Assembly (NCBI GenBank): GCA_947492995.1
Contig: CANLOU010000003.1
Location: 434,001 to 498,000, forward strand
DNA from: an uncultured Litoreibacter sp.
GTDB taxonomy: Bacteria > Pseudomonadota > Alphaproteobacteria > Rhodobacterales > Rhodobacteraceae
Length of the DNA: 64,000 nt
Reading direction: 5' to 3'
The notes below the pieces were generated by a model that did not search any database, had not been told where the DNA came from, and saw nothing but the letters and a program-made list of their open reading frames with translations. Of the stretch, positions 27,107 through 34,894 are shown piece by piece. Position 1 is the stretch's first letter. Each line of letters opens with the position of its first letter. Made by a program: the position numbers and the translations under genes.

Positions 27107-27245
27107 TCGGGTGAGAAGCAACTTTGGGTGGCCGCAAGGGGATGCAGAACTTCGAGGTCTCCTGCGCAGCGGCCAAATTGATCCTCACCCGAGATGACAG
27201 CAAATACGGTCATTTGTCATCAGGGCTTCGACGAAATAACGAAGC
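27107..27245. ncRNA. Candidate structured RNA between tdk and the HTH gene
   Basis: Three neighbouring inverted-repeat structures fill this gap. The first is nested: a 9-bp outer stem TCGGGTGAG/CTCACCCGA (27107-27115 with 27184-27192), a 7-bp middle stem TGGCCGC/GCGGCCA (27129-27135 with 27169-27175) and a 4-bp GCAG/CTGC stem (27144-27147 with 27162-27165). The second is ATGACA/TGTCAT (27194-27199 with 27215-27220) and the third GCTTCG/CGAAGC (27225-27230 with 27240-27245). No known RNA family was recognised, and the transcribed strand is unknown. It could also be a leader of either neighbour. Confidence 0.4.
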
Positions 27246-27344
27246 TACCCAGAATTTATAGGATGTAATAGGGTGGAGTAGGGGAAAGGATAAATGCTTT
27301 TCCCCCTTTGAAAATGGGGTATTAGAAGAAAAAAGGGTGTTGGG

Positions 27345-27797
27345 ATGACGGAACAGAATAGATACCTCAAAAAGCACACCGAGGCGCTCGTCAAAGACGT
27401 GGGCATCGAGACCGCTTGCAGCCTGACGGGCCGCTCAAAGGCGACGTTGGGGCGCTATTATTCCGACAATGACGAGCATGCCGACCGCTATATGCCCATT
27501 GATGCCGTGGTCGCGTTGGAGGCTGTGTCCAGCTACCCGCATGTCACCACCGCGCTGGCCGAAATCAACGGTAACACGTTGGAAGCAAACAACAATCGGA
27601 CACGCAATTCGACTTCGGTCAACGCGGATATCGTGGCGTTGGCGCAAAGGTTTGCAATGCTGATGGGGGAATATAATACCTCTATCGAGGATGGCATCAT
27701 CACCGCGAACGAGGCAAAACGGATGCTGCAGGAAACCCTCGCCCTGCAGAAGGTTCTGGTCGAAATGAAGCTGCATCTGGAAGACGAAGCAAGCTAG
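27345..27797 (+). CDS. Phage-regulator-like helix-turn-helix protein
   Basis: A 150-residue protein. Residues 1-70 contain a likely helix-turn-helix (ALVKDVGIETACSLTGRSKATLGRYYS), the rest is helical, with a predicted C-terminal coiled coil (MLQETLALQKVLVEMKLHLEDEAS). The overall layout resembles phage CII-type regulators found as single genes in Rhodobacteraceae chromosomes. No other phage gene is next to it. Target and role are unknown. Confidence 0.6.
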   Translation: MTEQNRYLKKHTEALVKDVGIETACSLTGRSKATLGRYYSDNDEHADRYMPIDAVVALEAVSSYPHVTTALAEINGNTLEANNNRTRNSTSVNADIVALAQRFAMLMGEYNTSIEDGIITANEAKRMLQETLALQKVLVEMKLHLEDEAS

Positions 27798-27842
27798 GTT
27801 CGGGCGCTTTTTGGGCCCCGAATCTCACTCAAAATCCAAATA

Positions 27843-27871
27843 TGTATTTGATGTGTATTTCGTATGTATTT
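27843..27871 (+). repeat. Three TGTATTT direct repeats at exact 11-bp spacing
   Basis: TGTATTT occurs at 27843, 27854 and 27865, each start 11 bases from the last, one helical turn apart. The array lies 78 bases before the ATG of the BrnA-like gene. The arrangement suits cooperative binding of a repressor or activator on one DNA face and may be the autoregulatory site of that gene. Confidence 0.6.
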
Positions 27872-27948
27872 CATGCGCACGGTAGGGTTGTACCTCGTTA
27901 ACCATTCTCGGGCAGAATTCACAAAGATTTTTGCCAAAGAGTGACTTT

Positions 27949-28446
27949 ATGAAGACATATGAAACCCGTTCCCTGACGGAACGCCGCCATTCCTCGTTGA
28001 TGGGGGATGCATTAAGCAAGCTCGAGCATGATGTTTTGCGCACCGTGATTGCGGGCGATGGCATCCCCGAGGCGTGGCAAGACATAGCGCAAAGTGGCAC
28101 CGCCTCTGACAAACGCACCCGGGTGACGATGGCGATTGATCGCGATGTGGTGCAGTTCTTTAAAGCGATGGGGCGCGGCTATCAGGAGCGCATGGCCTGC
28201 GTTTTGCGCGCCTGGATGCACGGGCGGCTGGCCAAGGTCATCGACGGGCCTGACACCACCGACATCGTGCTCCGCCCGCTTGATGTGGCCGCACAGGCCG
28301 CCAAAACGACCGAGCAGGTGATGCACGACCTTGAGGCGCGACGCCAGAAAGCGACAACGGATGCAGAGCGGCGCAAGTTGAAGTTTGAACTGCACATGGC
28401 GCTGGCCCGCGTGGGCATCGAGCCGCCCCCATGGGACGAGGATTGA
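27949..28446 (+). CDS. BrnA-like (DUF4415) antitoxin-family protein without a BrnT partner
   Basis: A 165-residue protein. The core TRVTMAIDRDVVQFFKAMGRGYQERMACVLRAWM (about residues 55-90) matches the BrnA/DUF4415 ribbon-helix-helix domain, where a strand precedes D-x-x-V-x-x-F-K-x-x-G-x-G-Y-Q. It carries a 50-residue N-terminal extension and a long helical C-terminus instead of the short antitoxin tail. No BrnT-type toxin gene lies on either side, so it is likely a free-standing regulator. The phased repeats upstream are its probable operator. Confidence 0.7.
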   Translation: MKTYETRSLTERRHSSLMGDALSKLEHDVLRTVIAGDGIPEAWQDIAQSGTASDKRTRVTMAIDRDVVQFFKAMGRGYQERMACVLRAWMHGRLAKVIDGPDTTDIVLRPLDVAAQAAKTTEQVMHDLEARRQKATTDAERRKLKFELHMALARVGIEPPPWDED

Positions 28447-28458
28447 GGTCGGCGGTTC

Positions 28459-28752
28459 TTAGCGGACGGGCACGGAATAGAGGATAAACCCATCCACCCG
28501 CGCCACTTCGACAGCGCCGGTATCCAGAACAAACACGCCGAGGTTCTCGGCATCCTCAGGGCAGCCCACAAGGTCAGCGGCATCGTCGAGGAATTGGTTG
28601 GTGAAGTCGTTCTCGCCGACGCGGCGGCAGGCATCGCCTTTGATGCGGTAACCGTCCCCGAAAAAGGGCAGCGCGGTGCCGGTGACAGGTTCTTGCTGGG
28701 CGCAGGCGGTGAGAGCCGCAGCGGCGGCGAGGGGGATCAATGGGCGTAACAT
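28459..28752 (-). CDS. Small lipoprotein of unknown function
   Basis: A 97-residue protein with a classic lipobox (LTAC; cysteine at residue 17). The mature part is short and has two further cysteines (DACRRVG and VGCPEDA). The start ATG has AAGGAG seven bases upstream. No domain recognised. It converges with the BrnA-like gene. Confidence 0.72.
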   Translation of the reverse strand: MLRPLIPLAAAAALTACAQQEPVTGTALPFFGDGYRIKGDACRRVGENDFTNQFLDDAADLVGCPEDAENLGVFVLDTGAVEVARVDGFILYSVPVR

Positions 28753-28872
28753 GGGCAAACTCCTTTGGTGGGTAATGTGGGGGAGTTTAGCATGGGTATG
28801 GGGTTTTGCTGAGAGTAGTGAGGGAACCTTTGGCCATTAGGCTTCAAGTGTTTTGGCTGGTATTCTTTTCGA

Positions 28873-29694
28873 TTATGTCCACAGTCCAAAGTAACCTAAA
28901 AGTAAAACTGCTAAGAATGCAGCAAAGTACCCTGTGTTCTGAATGTAAGCGACTTGGTTCAAAGATAATTTTGGCTTTGGAATCAAAGGATCCGCTCGGA
29001 ATTTATTGTTGATTATTGGCAATACGTAGTCTTGTAAGTGCTCAAGAGAAGTGCAGGAGGTATGGTCGTTGCTGAACCGATAGTCCTCAACATAGGGGTT
29101 TTCGAAGCCAAATGTCCCTACATGGCTATACCTCTTAGGATTTAAGAAATCTGCAAACGGTGTAACACAGTCTTTGACGCCCACGTGGTTGATGAATTCG
29201 TTGCAATTGTCGCTAATCACTTTCGACCATTTCTTGTGGCAGATACTTCCTAAGAATATCACTTTGTCGATAGTTGTACCCTGTTTGGACAAGTCCTTTG
29301 ACAGCTCCTCAATTATCTCTGCAAGAATTGCTGACCCAAGGCTGTGGGCCACAATGTTTACCTCATTTGCTGAGAGCTTTTCTGCGGTGTCCAGAATCTG
29401 ACGTTTAAACGCCTGTTTGAACGAGCTATTTCTCATGCGAAACACAACGTCCAAGATGTGCATCCTGCTGTTAGGCCCTATGGTATACGCGCTGGTCTCA
29501 TTAGTTTCAGAATAGAATTTGTTCTTTATCTTAAATGAGTGTGCCCATGATCGATCTGATCGGATTCCAGGAATTAAGAATACACATTTTTCAATTGTTT
29601 CTGCGACATAGAGCGTTTCAATTTCTTGCTCTGGGTCTTCATCGAAAAAATCTTTTGTGTCTATCTTTCGTTCGGCAATAGTTCGACTCGTCAT
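28873..29694 (-). CDS. Membrane-anchored alpha/beta hydrolase in an AT-rich cassette
   Basis: About 273 residues. The hydrolase core shows CVFLIPGIRSDRSW as oxyanion strand, AHSLGSA as nucleophile elbow near residue 116 and DHTSC as a possible late histidine region. The last 20 residues (FAAFLAVLLLGYFGLWT) are a hydrophobic tail anchor. Codon use is strikingly AT-rich (AAA, AAT, ATT) compared with its neighbours, pointing to transfer. The first three codons are GTG-ATG-ATG; the third is chosen because it best fits the GGGG site. The start lies in a 13-bp inverted repeat. A lipase-like effector or a phospholipase are possibilities. Confidence 0.68.
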   Translation of the reverse strand: MTSRTIAERKIDTKDFFDEDPEQEIETLYVAETIEKCVFLIPGIRSDRSWAHSFKIKNKFYSETNETSAYTIGPNSRMHILDVVFRMRNSSFKQAFKRQILDTAEKLSANEVNIVAHSLGSAILAEIIEELSKDLSKQGTTIDKVIFLGSICHKKWSKVISDNCNEFINHVGVKDCVTPFADFLNPKRYSHVGTFGFENPYVEDYRFSNDHTSCTSLEHLQDYVLPIINNKFRADPLIPKPKLSLNQVAYIQNTGYFAAFLAVLLLGYFGLWT

Positions 29695-29723
29695 CATCAC
29701 CCCAAGTTAATTGGGGTGATGAT
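29693..29723. repeat. Perfect 13-bp inverted repeat over the hydrolase start
   Basis: ATCATCACCCCAA (29693-29705), a five-base centre, then TTGGGGTGATGAT (29711-29723). It covers the ribosome-binding site and start codons of the minus-strand hydrolase gene and lies 28 bases downstream of the ribbon-helix-helix gene. It can act as an operator or as an mRNA hairpin hiding the start. There is no T-run, so it is not a typical terminator. Confidence 0.6.
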
Positions 29724-29750
29724 ATGTATTCGATCTCCAAATACAACAGC

Positions 29751-30107
29751 TTATTGAGCGGACGCGGCTTGACCGCCGGGTCGGACATCTAATCCTAACC
29801 GCTCTTTACGCTTTTTCGTCGTTTCTGCTGATCTTGCCTTTTCGGCAAGGGCAGCTTCGTAAAGTGGAAACAGGGCAGGGTACACCAGCCGTTCTATTCT
29901 ATCGTTTTCCTCGTCATAGGAAGCGACTCGATTTCCTTTTTCAGACTCGCTTACTGCCCACGCAAATAGAGTCATTGCGTTGTTGAATAGTTCTTTGCGG
30001 GTGGTAAGGCCGCACTTCTGTATTAGAGAGTCCAAGTTTTCCATCTGAGATGGTGTGATTTCTAACTGTAACTTCTTCATCTCCTTCATGGTGTTTGGTT
30101 TGAGCAT
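29751..30107 (-). CDS. Ribbon-helix-helix-type DNA-binding protein
   Basis: A 118-residue protein. KKLQLEITPSQMENLDSLIQKCGLTTRKELFNNAMTLFAWAVSE is the strand-helix-helix pattern of a CopG/Arc-type fold, followed by a 50-residue basic tail (AETTKKRKERLG). A GAGAGG site precedes the ATG. It sits between a 65-residue gene and the hydrolase gene, all on the minus strand and AT-rich. It probably represses its own operon through nearby inverted or direct repeats. Confidence 0.62.
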   Translation of the reverse strand: MLKPNTMKEMKKLQLEITPSQMENLDSLIQKCGLTTRKELFNNAMTLFAWAVSESEKGNRVASYDEENDRIERLVYPALFPLYEAALAEKARSAETTKKRKERLGLDVRPGGQAASAQ

Positions 30108-30145
30108 GGGTAATCCTCTCGGTTTGTGGTACTTAGGCGGTAGTG

Positions 30146-30343
30146 TTATTCTTCAATATTGTCATTGCTTGTAATGATTTTAAGGTCATTTTTGGGTAAC
30201 TTTGTGGTCAATTTATCAGTAGGTGCGTCGTATCTTTCGGTGGCTGAGCTGAACCACTCCTCAACTGGCACTGCTTCCTCTGGTTTGTTAGTTTGAAAAT
30301 CTTTAAGGTTCGTTACATTATTTCTGCCGATTGTATTTTTCAT
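30146..30343 (-). CDS. Small acidic protein of unknown function
   Basis: A 65-residue hydrophilic protein with no family match that I recognise. A strong AAGGAGG ribosome-binding site eight bases before the ATG fixes the start (MKNTIGRNNV). It is the first well-defined gene of the AT-rich minus-strand cassette. The frame stays open upstream into a hydrophobic stretch (about 30352-30450) that lacks a normal start codon. Confidence 0.55.
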   Translation of the reverse strand: MKNTIGRNNVTNLKDFQTNKPEEAVPVEEWFSSATERYDAPTDKLTTKLPKNDLKIITSNDNIEE

Positions 30344-30503
30344 GAGGCCTCCTTCGGAGTTTTTCTCCGCTATCGTCATACAGGCAACGTTTACTTGCAG
30401 GCCGAGCAGCCCTGCGAGCGGTATTATCCCAAGAGCGCCCCACAGCAGAATGGACCACCCCTTATCCCCCCTTTTTTACTAATATATACTCATTATTTAC
30501 TCT

Positions 30504-30532
30504 TTAATCTATCATTTAGATATCATCGTCAA
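30504..30532 (-). promoter_or_regulatory. Predicted promoter of the AT-rich cassette
   Basis: On the minus strand TTGACG (30532-30527), 17-base spacer, GATTAA (30509-30504). The -35 is strong and the -10 weak. The flanking DNA is very AT-rich and contains the direct repeat TATCAT twice, 11 bases apart. The interval 30344-30627 holds no other clear gene. Confidence 0.4.
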
Positions 30533-30627
30533 GCTAAAATTATGGTCCTTGGTTGAAGGAGTGGTATTTACGATCAGACAAAAGAATAGGGCTGGAAAAC
30601 TGAAACAAGATGCGATGAAAGGCAAAA

Positions 30628-33600
30628 CTAATCTTGCAACGCCCTAACCCCAACATCCCCCTCAACCCTGGCCTGCATGGCCATGGCGGCGGCTTGGGAG
30701 CCGGCGGCGGTCGTGTAGTAGGGGATTTTGTCGTAGAGCGCGATGGAGCGGATGTCGCGGCTGTCTTCGACGGCCTGGGCGCCCTCGGTGGTGTTGAAGA
30801 CCAGTGAGATGAGCCCGTCTTTGAGCTGATCGACCACGGAGGGGCGGCCCTCGTAGACCTTGTTTACGGTTTCTACATCCAAACCTGCTTTGGTCAGCCA
30901 AGCCGCCGTGCCGCGAGTGGCGAGCAGCTTGTGACCGAGGCCTGCGACGGTCTGCACGGCCTGCAGCATGGCGGGGGTCTTGTCCTCGTTGCGGATGGAG
31001 ATGAAGACCTTGCCGGTGCCGTTTTGCGGCAGTTCGGTGCCTGCGCCCATCTGCGCCTTGAGGAAGGCGCGCGCGAAGGTGGGATCAGACCCCATGACCT
31101 CGCCAGTGGAGCGCATTTCGGGGCCGAGGATCGTGTCGACGCCGGGGAAGCGGGCGAAGGGGAGGACGGCTTCTTTGACCGCGAAGGTGTCGATCATCGG
31201 GTCGACGAGGTCGAAGTCTTTCAGCTTGGCACCGGCCATGACCTGCGCGGCGATGGCGGCGATGGGGGAGCCGACGGCCTTGGCCACGAAGGGCACGGTG
31301 CGGGAGGCGCGGGGGTTGACCTCGATCAGGAAGATTTCGCCTGATTTGATGGCGAATTGCACGTTCATGAGGCCCACGACGTGGAGGGCCTTGGCCAGCG
31401 CCTCGGTCTGGCGGCGGATTTCCTGGATCACGTCCGCGTCGAGGGAGTAGGGGGGCAGGGAGCAGGCGCTGTCGCCGGAGTGCACGCCGGCCTCCTCGAT
31501 GTGCTGCATGATGCCGGAGACGTGGACCTGTTCGCCGTCGCAGAGCGCGTCGACGTCGAGTTCCACCGCGCCGGAGAGGTAGGAGTCCAGCAGCACCGGG
31601 CTGTCGCCGGAGACGACGACGGCTTCCGAGATGTAGCGTTCGAGTTGCGCCTGATCGCGGACGATTTCCATGGCGCGGCCGCCCAGCACGTAGGAGGGGC
31701 GGATCACCAGCGGGAAGCCGATTTCTTTGGCTTTTTCAAAGGCCTCCGCGTCGGAATGGGCCAGCGCGTTGTGGGGCTGTTTGAGGCCGAGGGATTGCAC
31801 GAGCTGCTGGAAGCGTTCGCGGTCTTCGGCCAGATCGATGGCGTCGGGCGTGGTGCCGAGGATGGGGATGCCCTCGTCTTGCAGCGCTTGGGCAATCTTT
31901 AAGGGCGTCTGGCCGCCGAATTGCACGATGACGCCGTGAAGTTCGCCGCGTTCCTGCTCGACACGCAGGATTTCCATGACGTGCTCAAAGGTCAGCGGCT
32001 CGAAATACAACCGGTCTGAGGTGTCGTAATCCGTCGACACCGTCTCGGGGTTGCAGTTAATCATGATCGTTTCGTAGCCCGCCTTGGTCAGGGCGTAGCA
32101 GGCGTGCACGCAGCAATAGTCGAACTCGATGCCCTGGCCGATACGGTTGGGGCCGCCGCCGAGGATGACGACTTTTTTGGCGTCAGAGGGGCGGGCCTCG
32201 CATTCCACTTCGCCCATCATCGGGGCCTCGTAGGTGGAGTACATGTAGGGGGTTTGCGCCTCGAACTCGGCGGCGCAGGTGTCGATGCGTTTGAAGCAGG
32301 CGACCACGCCCAGATTTTCGCGGGCCTTGCGGATGTCGACCTCAACGCGGCCGGTCAGCTTGGCAAGCCGGGCGTCGGTGAAGCCCAGCATTTTCAGCTC
32401 CCGCAGGCCCTCTTCCGTCATGGGCAACCCGTCGCGGGCGACGGTGGCCTCGGCGGCGATGATTTCGCGGATGCGGGCGAGGAACCATGGGTCGAACTGG
32501 TTGATCTCGTTGATCTCGTCGTTGGAGAAGCCGAAGCGCATGGCGTGGGCGATGACTCGCAGGCGATCTGGCGTGGGCTTGGCCAGCTCGCGGGTCAGGG
32601 TCTTGTCGATGGCGTCCTGGGCGGTGGCGGTTTTGCCGACCACGATGCGTGGGATGATGTCGCCGTCTGCGGCGGGGCCCCAAGTGACGGCGTCCACACC
32701 GGGCATGCCGTCGATGTCGATCTCGTCAAAGCCGGTCAGGCCGGTTTCCATGGAGGCCAGCGCCTTTTGCATGGATTCGTGGATAGTGCGACCGATGGAC
32801 ATAGCCTCTCCCACGGATTTCATGGCGGTGGTCAGGTAGGGCTCGGAGCCCGGGAATTTCTCGAACGCGAAGCGCGGAATTTTGGTGACCACGTAGTCGA
32901 TTGTGGGCTCAAACGACGCAGGCGTGACCTTGGTGATGTCATTGTCCAGCTCGTCCAACGTGTAGCCGACGGCGAGCTTGGCTGCGATCTTGGCGATGGG
33001 GAAGCCGGTGGCTTTCGACGCCAGCGCGGAGGAGCGCGACACGCGCGGGTTCATCTCGATCACCACCATGCGGCCATCGGCGGGATTCACGGCCCATTGC
33101 ACGTTGGAGCCGCCGGTTTCCACGCCGATCTCGCGCAGCACGGCGATGGAGTGGTTGCGCATGATCTGGTATTCTTTGTCCGTGAGCGTCAGCGCCGGGG
33201 CGACGGTGATCGAGTCGCCTGTGTGCACGCCCATCGGGTCCACGTTTTCGATGGCGCAGACGATGATGGCGTTGTCGGCGTGGTCGCGGACCACTTCCAT
33301 TTCGTATTCTTTCCAGCCCAAAAGCGACTGGTCGACGAGGATCTGACCGACGGGGGAGGCGTCGAGGCCGGAATGGCAGATTGCTTCGTAATCGTCGCGG
33401 TTATACGCCACGCCGCCGCCGGTGCCGCCCATGGTAAAGGCGGGCCGGATGATGGCGGGAAGGCCGACCTCTTCCAGCGCGTCGAGGGCGATTTTGACAC
33501 CTTCTTTGACGTCATATTTGCCGTTCTCGTCCTTAGGTGCGGTGACGATGGTGGCTTTCGGGTTTTCGATGCCCAAGCGATCCATGGCTTCACGGAACAG

Positions 33601-33990
33601 CTTGCGATCTTCAGCCATTTCAATGGCTTCGCGTGTGGCGCCGATCATTTCCACGTTGAATTTGTCGAGCACGCCCATCTCTTCGAGCGCCAGCGAGGTA
33701 TTCAGGCCAGTTTGCCCGCCCATCGTGGGCAGCAGCGCATCGGGGCGTTCTTTTTCGATGATCTTGGCGACCACTTCGGGGGTGATCGGCTCGATATAAG
33801 TCGCGTCCGCCATTTCGGGGTCGGTCATGATCGTGGCGGGGTTGGAGTTGACCAGAATGACCCGGTAGCCTTCTTCGCGCAGCGCCTTACAGGCTTGCGC
33901 GCCGGAGTAGTCAAACTCGCAGGCTTGGCCAATGATGATGGGACCCGCGCCGATGATCATGATGGAATTGATATCGGTTCTTTTTGGCAT
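30628..33990 (-). CDS. carB: Carbamoyl-phosphate synthase large subunit
   Basis: A 1120-residue enzyme that makes carbamoyl phosphate for arginine and pyrimidines using ammonia from CarA. It has the internal duplication of two ATP-grasp halves ([24 protein letters not shown] at residue 15 and [24 protein letters not shown] near 590) and a C-terminal allosteric MGS-like domain. It is slightly longer than the E. coli protein (1073), as usual in Alphaproteobacteria. carA is not adjacent. The start [14 protein letters not shown] is conserved. Confidence 0.97.
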   Translation of the reverse strand: MPKRTDINSIMIIGAGPIIIGQACEFDYSGAQACKALREEGYRVILVNSNPATIMTDPEMADATYIEPITPEVVAKIIEKERPDALLPTMGGQTGLNTSLALEEMGVLDKFNVEMIGATREAIEMAEDRKLFREAMDRLGIENPKATIVTAPKDENGKYDVKEGVKIALDALEEVGLPAIIRPAFTMGGTGGGVAYNRDDYEAICHSGLDASPVGQILVDQSLLGWKEYEMEVVRDHADNAIIVCAIENVDPMGVHTGDSITVAPALTLTDKEYQIMRNHSIAVLREIGVETGGSNVQWAVNPADGRMVVIEMNPRVSRSSALASKATGFPIAKIAAKLAVGYTLDELDNDITKVTPASFEPTIDYVVTKIPRFAFEKFPGSEPYLTTAMKSVGEAMSIGRTIHESMQKALASMETGLTGFDEIDIDGMPGVDAVTWGPAADGDIIPRIVVGKTATAQDAIDKTLTRELAKPTPDRLRVIAHAMRFGFSNDEINEINQFDPWFLARIREIIAAEATVARDGLPMTEEGLRELKMLGFTDARLAKLTGRVEVDIRKARENLGVVACFKRIDTCAAEFEAQTPYMYSTYEAPMMGEVECEARPSDAKKVVILGGGPNRIGQGIEFDYCCVHACYALTKAGYETIMINCNPETVSTDYDTSDRLYFEPLTFEHVMEILRVEQERGELHGVIVQFGGQTPLKIAQALQDEGIPILGTTPDAIDLAEDRERFQQLVQSLGLKQPHNALAHSDAEAFEKAKEIGFPLVIRPSYVLGGRAMEIVRDQAQLERYISEAVVVSGDSPVLLDSYLSGAVELDVDALCDGEQVHVSGIMQHIEEAGVHSGDSACSLPPYSLDADVIQEIRRQTEALAKALHVVGLMNVQFAIKSGEIFLIEVNPRASRTVPFVAKAVGSPIAAIAAQVMAGAKLKDFDLVDPMIDTFAVKEAVLPFARFPGVDTILGPEMRSTGEVMGSDPTFARAFLKAQMGAGTELPQNGTGKVFISIRNEDKTPAMLQAVQTVAGLGHKLLATRGTAAWLTKAGLDVETVNKVYEGRPSVVDQLKDGLISLVFNTTEGAQAVEDSRDIRSIALYDKIPYYTTAAGSQAAAMAMQARVEGDVGVRALQD

Positions 33991-34158
33991 GATCCGTGTC
34001 CCCAAGTTGTCAGCGCAAATTGTCGTGGCGGCACCGCCGCGCACACAAATTATCAGGGGTTTAAGGAGTCCGCCTTAGGGGTGCAAGTCGATGTAGGGCA
34101 GGGATTTGAGAATCTTTCGGAAGCGCCTATGTGAAGGGTTCTGACCGAAGGGATCGTC

Positions 34159-34803
34159 ATGCTGCGCTGGGCCGAATTTCTTGTTTTCTTTGTGGGGGTT
34201 CCGGTGGCGATTGCCGTGTTCTTCCCGCCGTCATGGATGTTTCCGGCCTTGTTTGCGATGACCTTTGTGGGGCTTGTTTTGCTGGGGTTTACGTCTGGGT
34301 TCGAGTGGCGCTCGCTTTTTGTGGGCTGGACGCGGATATCGTGGGGGCTGATTTTGGCGGTGGCTTTGGCCACGGGCGCTGTGTCCTACGGGGTGTTGTG
34401 GTGGTTCGCGCCGGAGCGGCTGTTCCAGCTGTTTGGCGAGGGCGCGCCGCGCATGTGGGGCGGGTATTCGGTGATCTGGGTGATCGCGCTGTTTTACCCG
34501 TTCGTCTCGGCCCTGCCGCAGGAGATTGTGTTCAGGCCGCTGTTCTTTCGGCGCTACGGGGCGCTGTTTTCTGGTGGGGGGCTGTGGATCAACGCCGCCG
34601 CTTTTTCATTGGCGCATCTGATGTATTGGAGCTGGGTCGTAGCGGTGATGACCTTCTTTGGCGGGCTGCTATTCGCATGGTCCTACGAGCGGCGCGGGAA
34701 TTTCCCGGAGGCCGTGGTGGCCCATTCCGTGGCTGGCGTGGTGCTGTTTGCAGTGGGGATGGGGACGTATTTCTATTCGGGGAATGTCGTCAGGCCATTT
34801 TGA
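34159..34803 (+). CDS. CPBP-family intramembrane metalloprotease-like protein
   Basis: A 214-residue membrane protein with about seven spans. The family motifs appear as PQEIVFRPLFFRR (usual E-E-x-x-x-R; here the first Glu is Gln), SLAHLMY and AHSVAG. CPBP/Abi proteins are related to type II CAAX proteases; only some are proven proteases. The Gln for Glu change leaves activity uncertain. The gene starts 168 bases from divergent carB. Confidence 0.8.
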   Translation: MLRWAEFLVFFVGVPVAIAVFFPPSWMFPALFAMTFVGLVLLGFTSGFEWRSLFVGWTRISWGLILAVALATGAVSYGVLWWFAPERLFQLFGEGAPRMWGGYSVIWVIALFYPFVSALPQEIVFRPLFFRRYGALFSGGGLWINAAAFSLAHLMYWSWVVAVMTFFGGLLFAWSYERRGNFPEAVVAHSVAGVVLFAVGMGTYFYSGNVVRPF

Positions 34804-34809
34804 GCGGGG

Positions 34810-34894
34810 AAGCCTGTTCGAACAGGCTTGAAACCGCCTTGGAAGGCGGTTTGGGCTGGCGCATGCGCGCCAGCAAGGCTCTTCGAACAGCCTT
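34810..34894. terminator. Cluster of four consecutive hairpins between convergent genes
   Basis: Within 85 bases: the perfect 20-base palindrome AAGCCTGTTCGAACAGGCTT (34810-34829); AAACCGCCTT-GG-AAGGCGGTTT (34831-34852); GCTGGCGC-ATGC-GCGCCAGC (34855-34874); and AAGGCT ... AGCCTT (34875-34894), which shares its CGAACAG core with the first. It separates the CPBP gene from convergent cfa and likely ends transcription from both sides. Confidence 0.6.

Noticed and set aside
27107-27245. Structured gap considered as 6S RNA, SRP RNA or tmRNA
   Set aside because: None of the conserved loops of those RNAs was found; kept only as an unassigned candidate.
27799-27822. TTCGGG ... CCCGAA after the HTH gene as a terminator
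   Set aside because: Only six pairs and no T-run following; too weak to call.
27345-28446. HTH and BrnA-like genes as a complete toxin-antitoxin pair
   Set aside because: Neither protein looks like a BrnT or other toxin; they are separated by 151 bases with separate control sites.
28806-29012. 68-codon plus-strand frame overlapping the end of the AT-rich hydrolase gene
   Set aside because: No ribosome-binding site, no similarity, and it overlaps a better-supported gene.
28800-30627. AT-rich block as an insertion sequence or prophage
   Set aside because: No transposase, integrase, terminal repeats or attachment-site duplication were found.
32104-34134. 676-codon open frame on the plus strand across carB
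   Set aside because: It is antisense to a complete, highly conserved carB and consists of Gly/His/Val/Asp-rich runs typical of GC-rich antisense frames. No motifs or ribosome-binding site.
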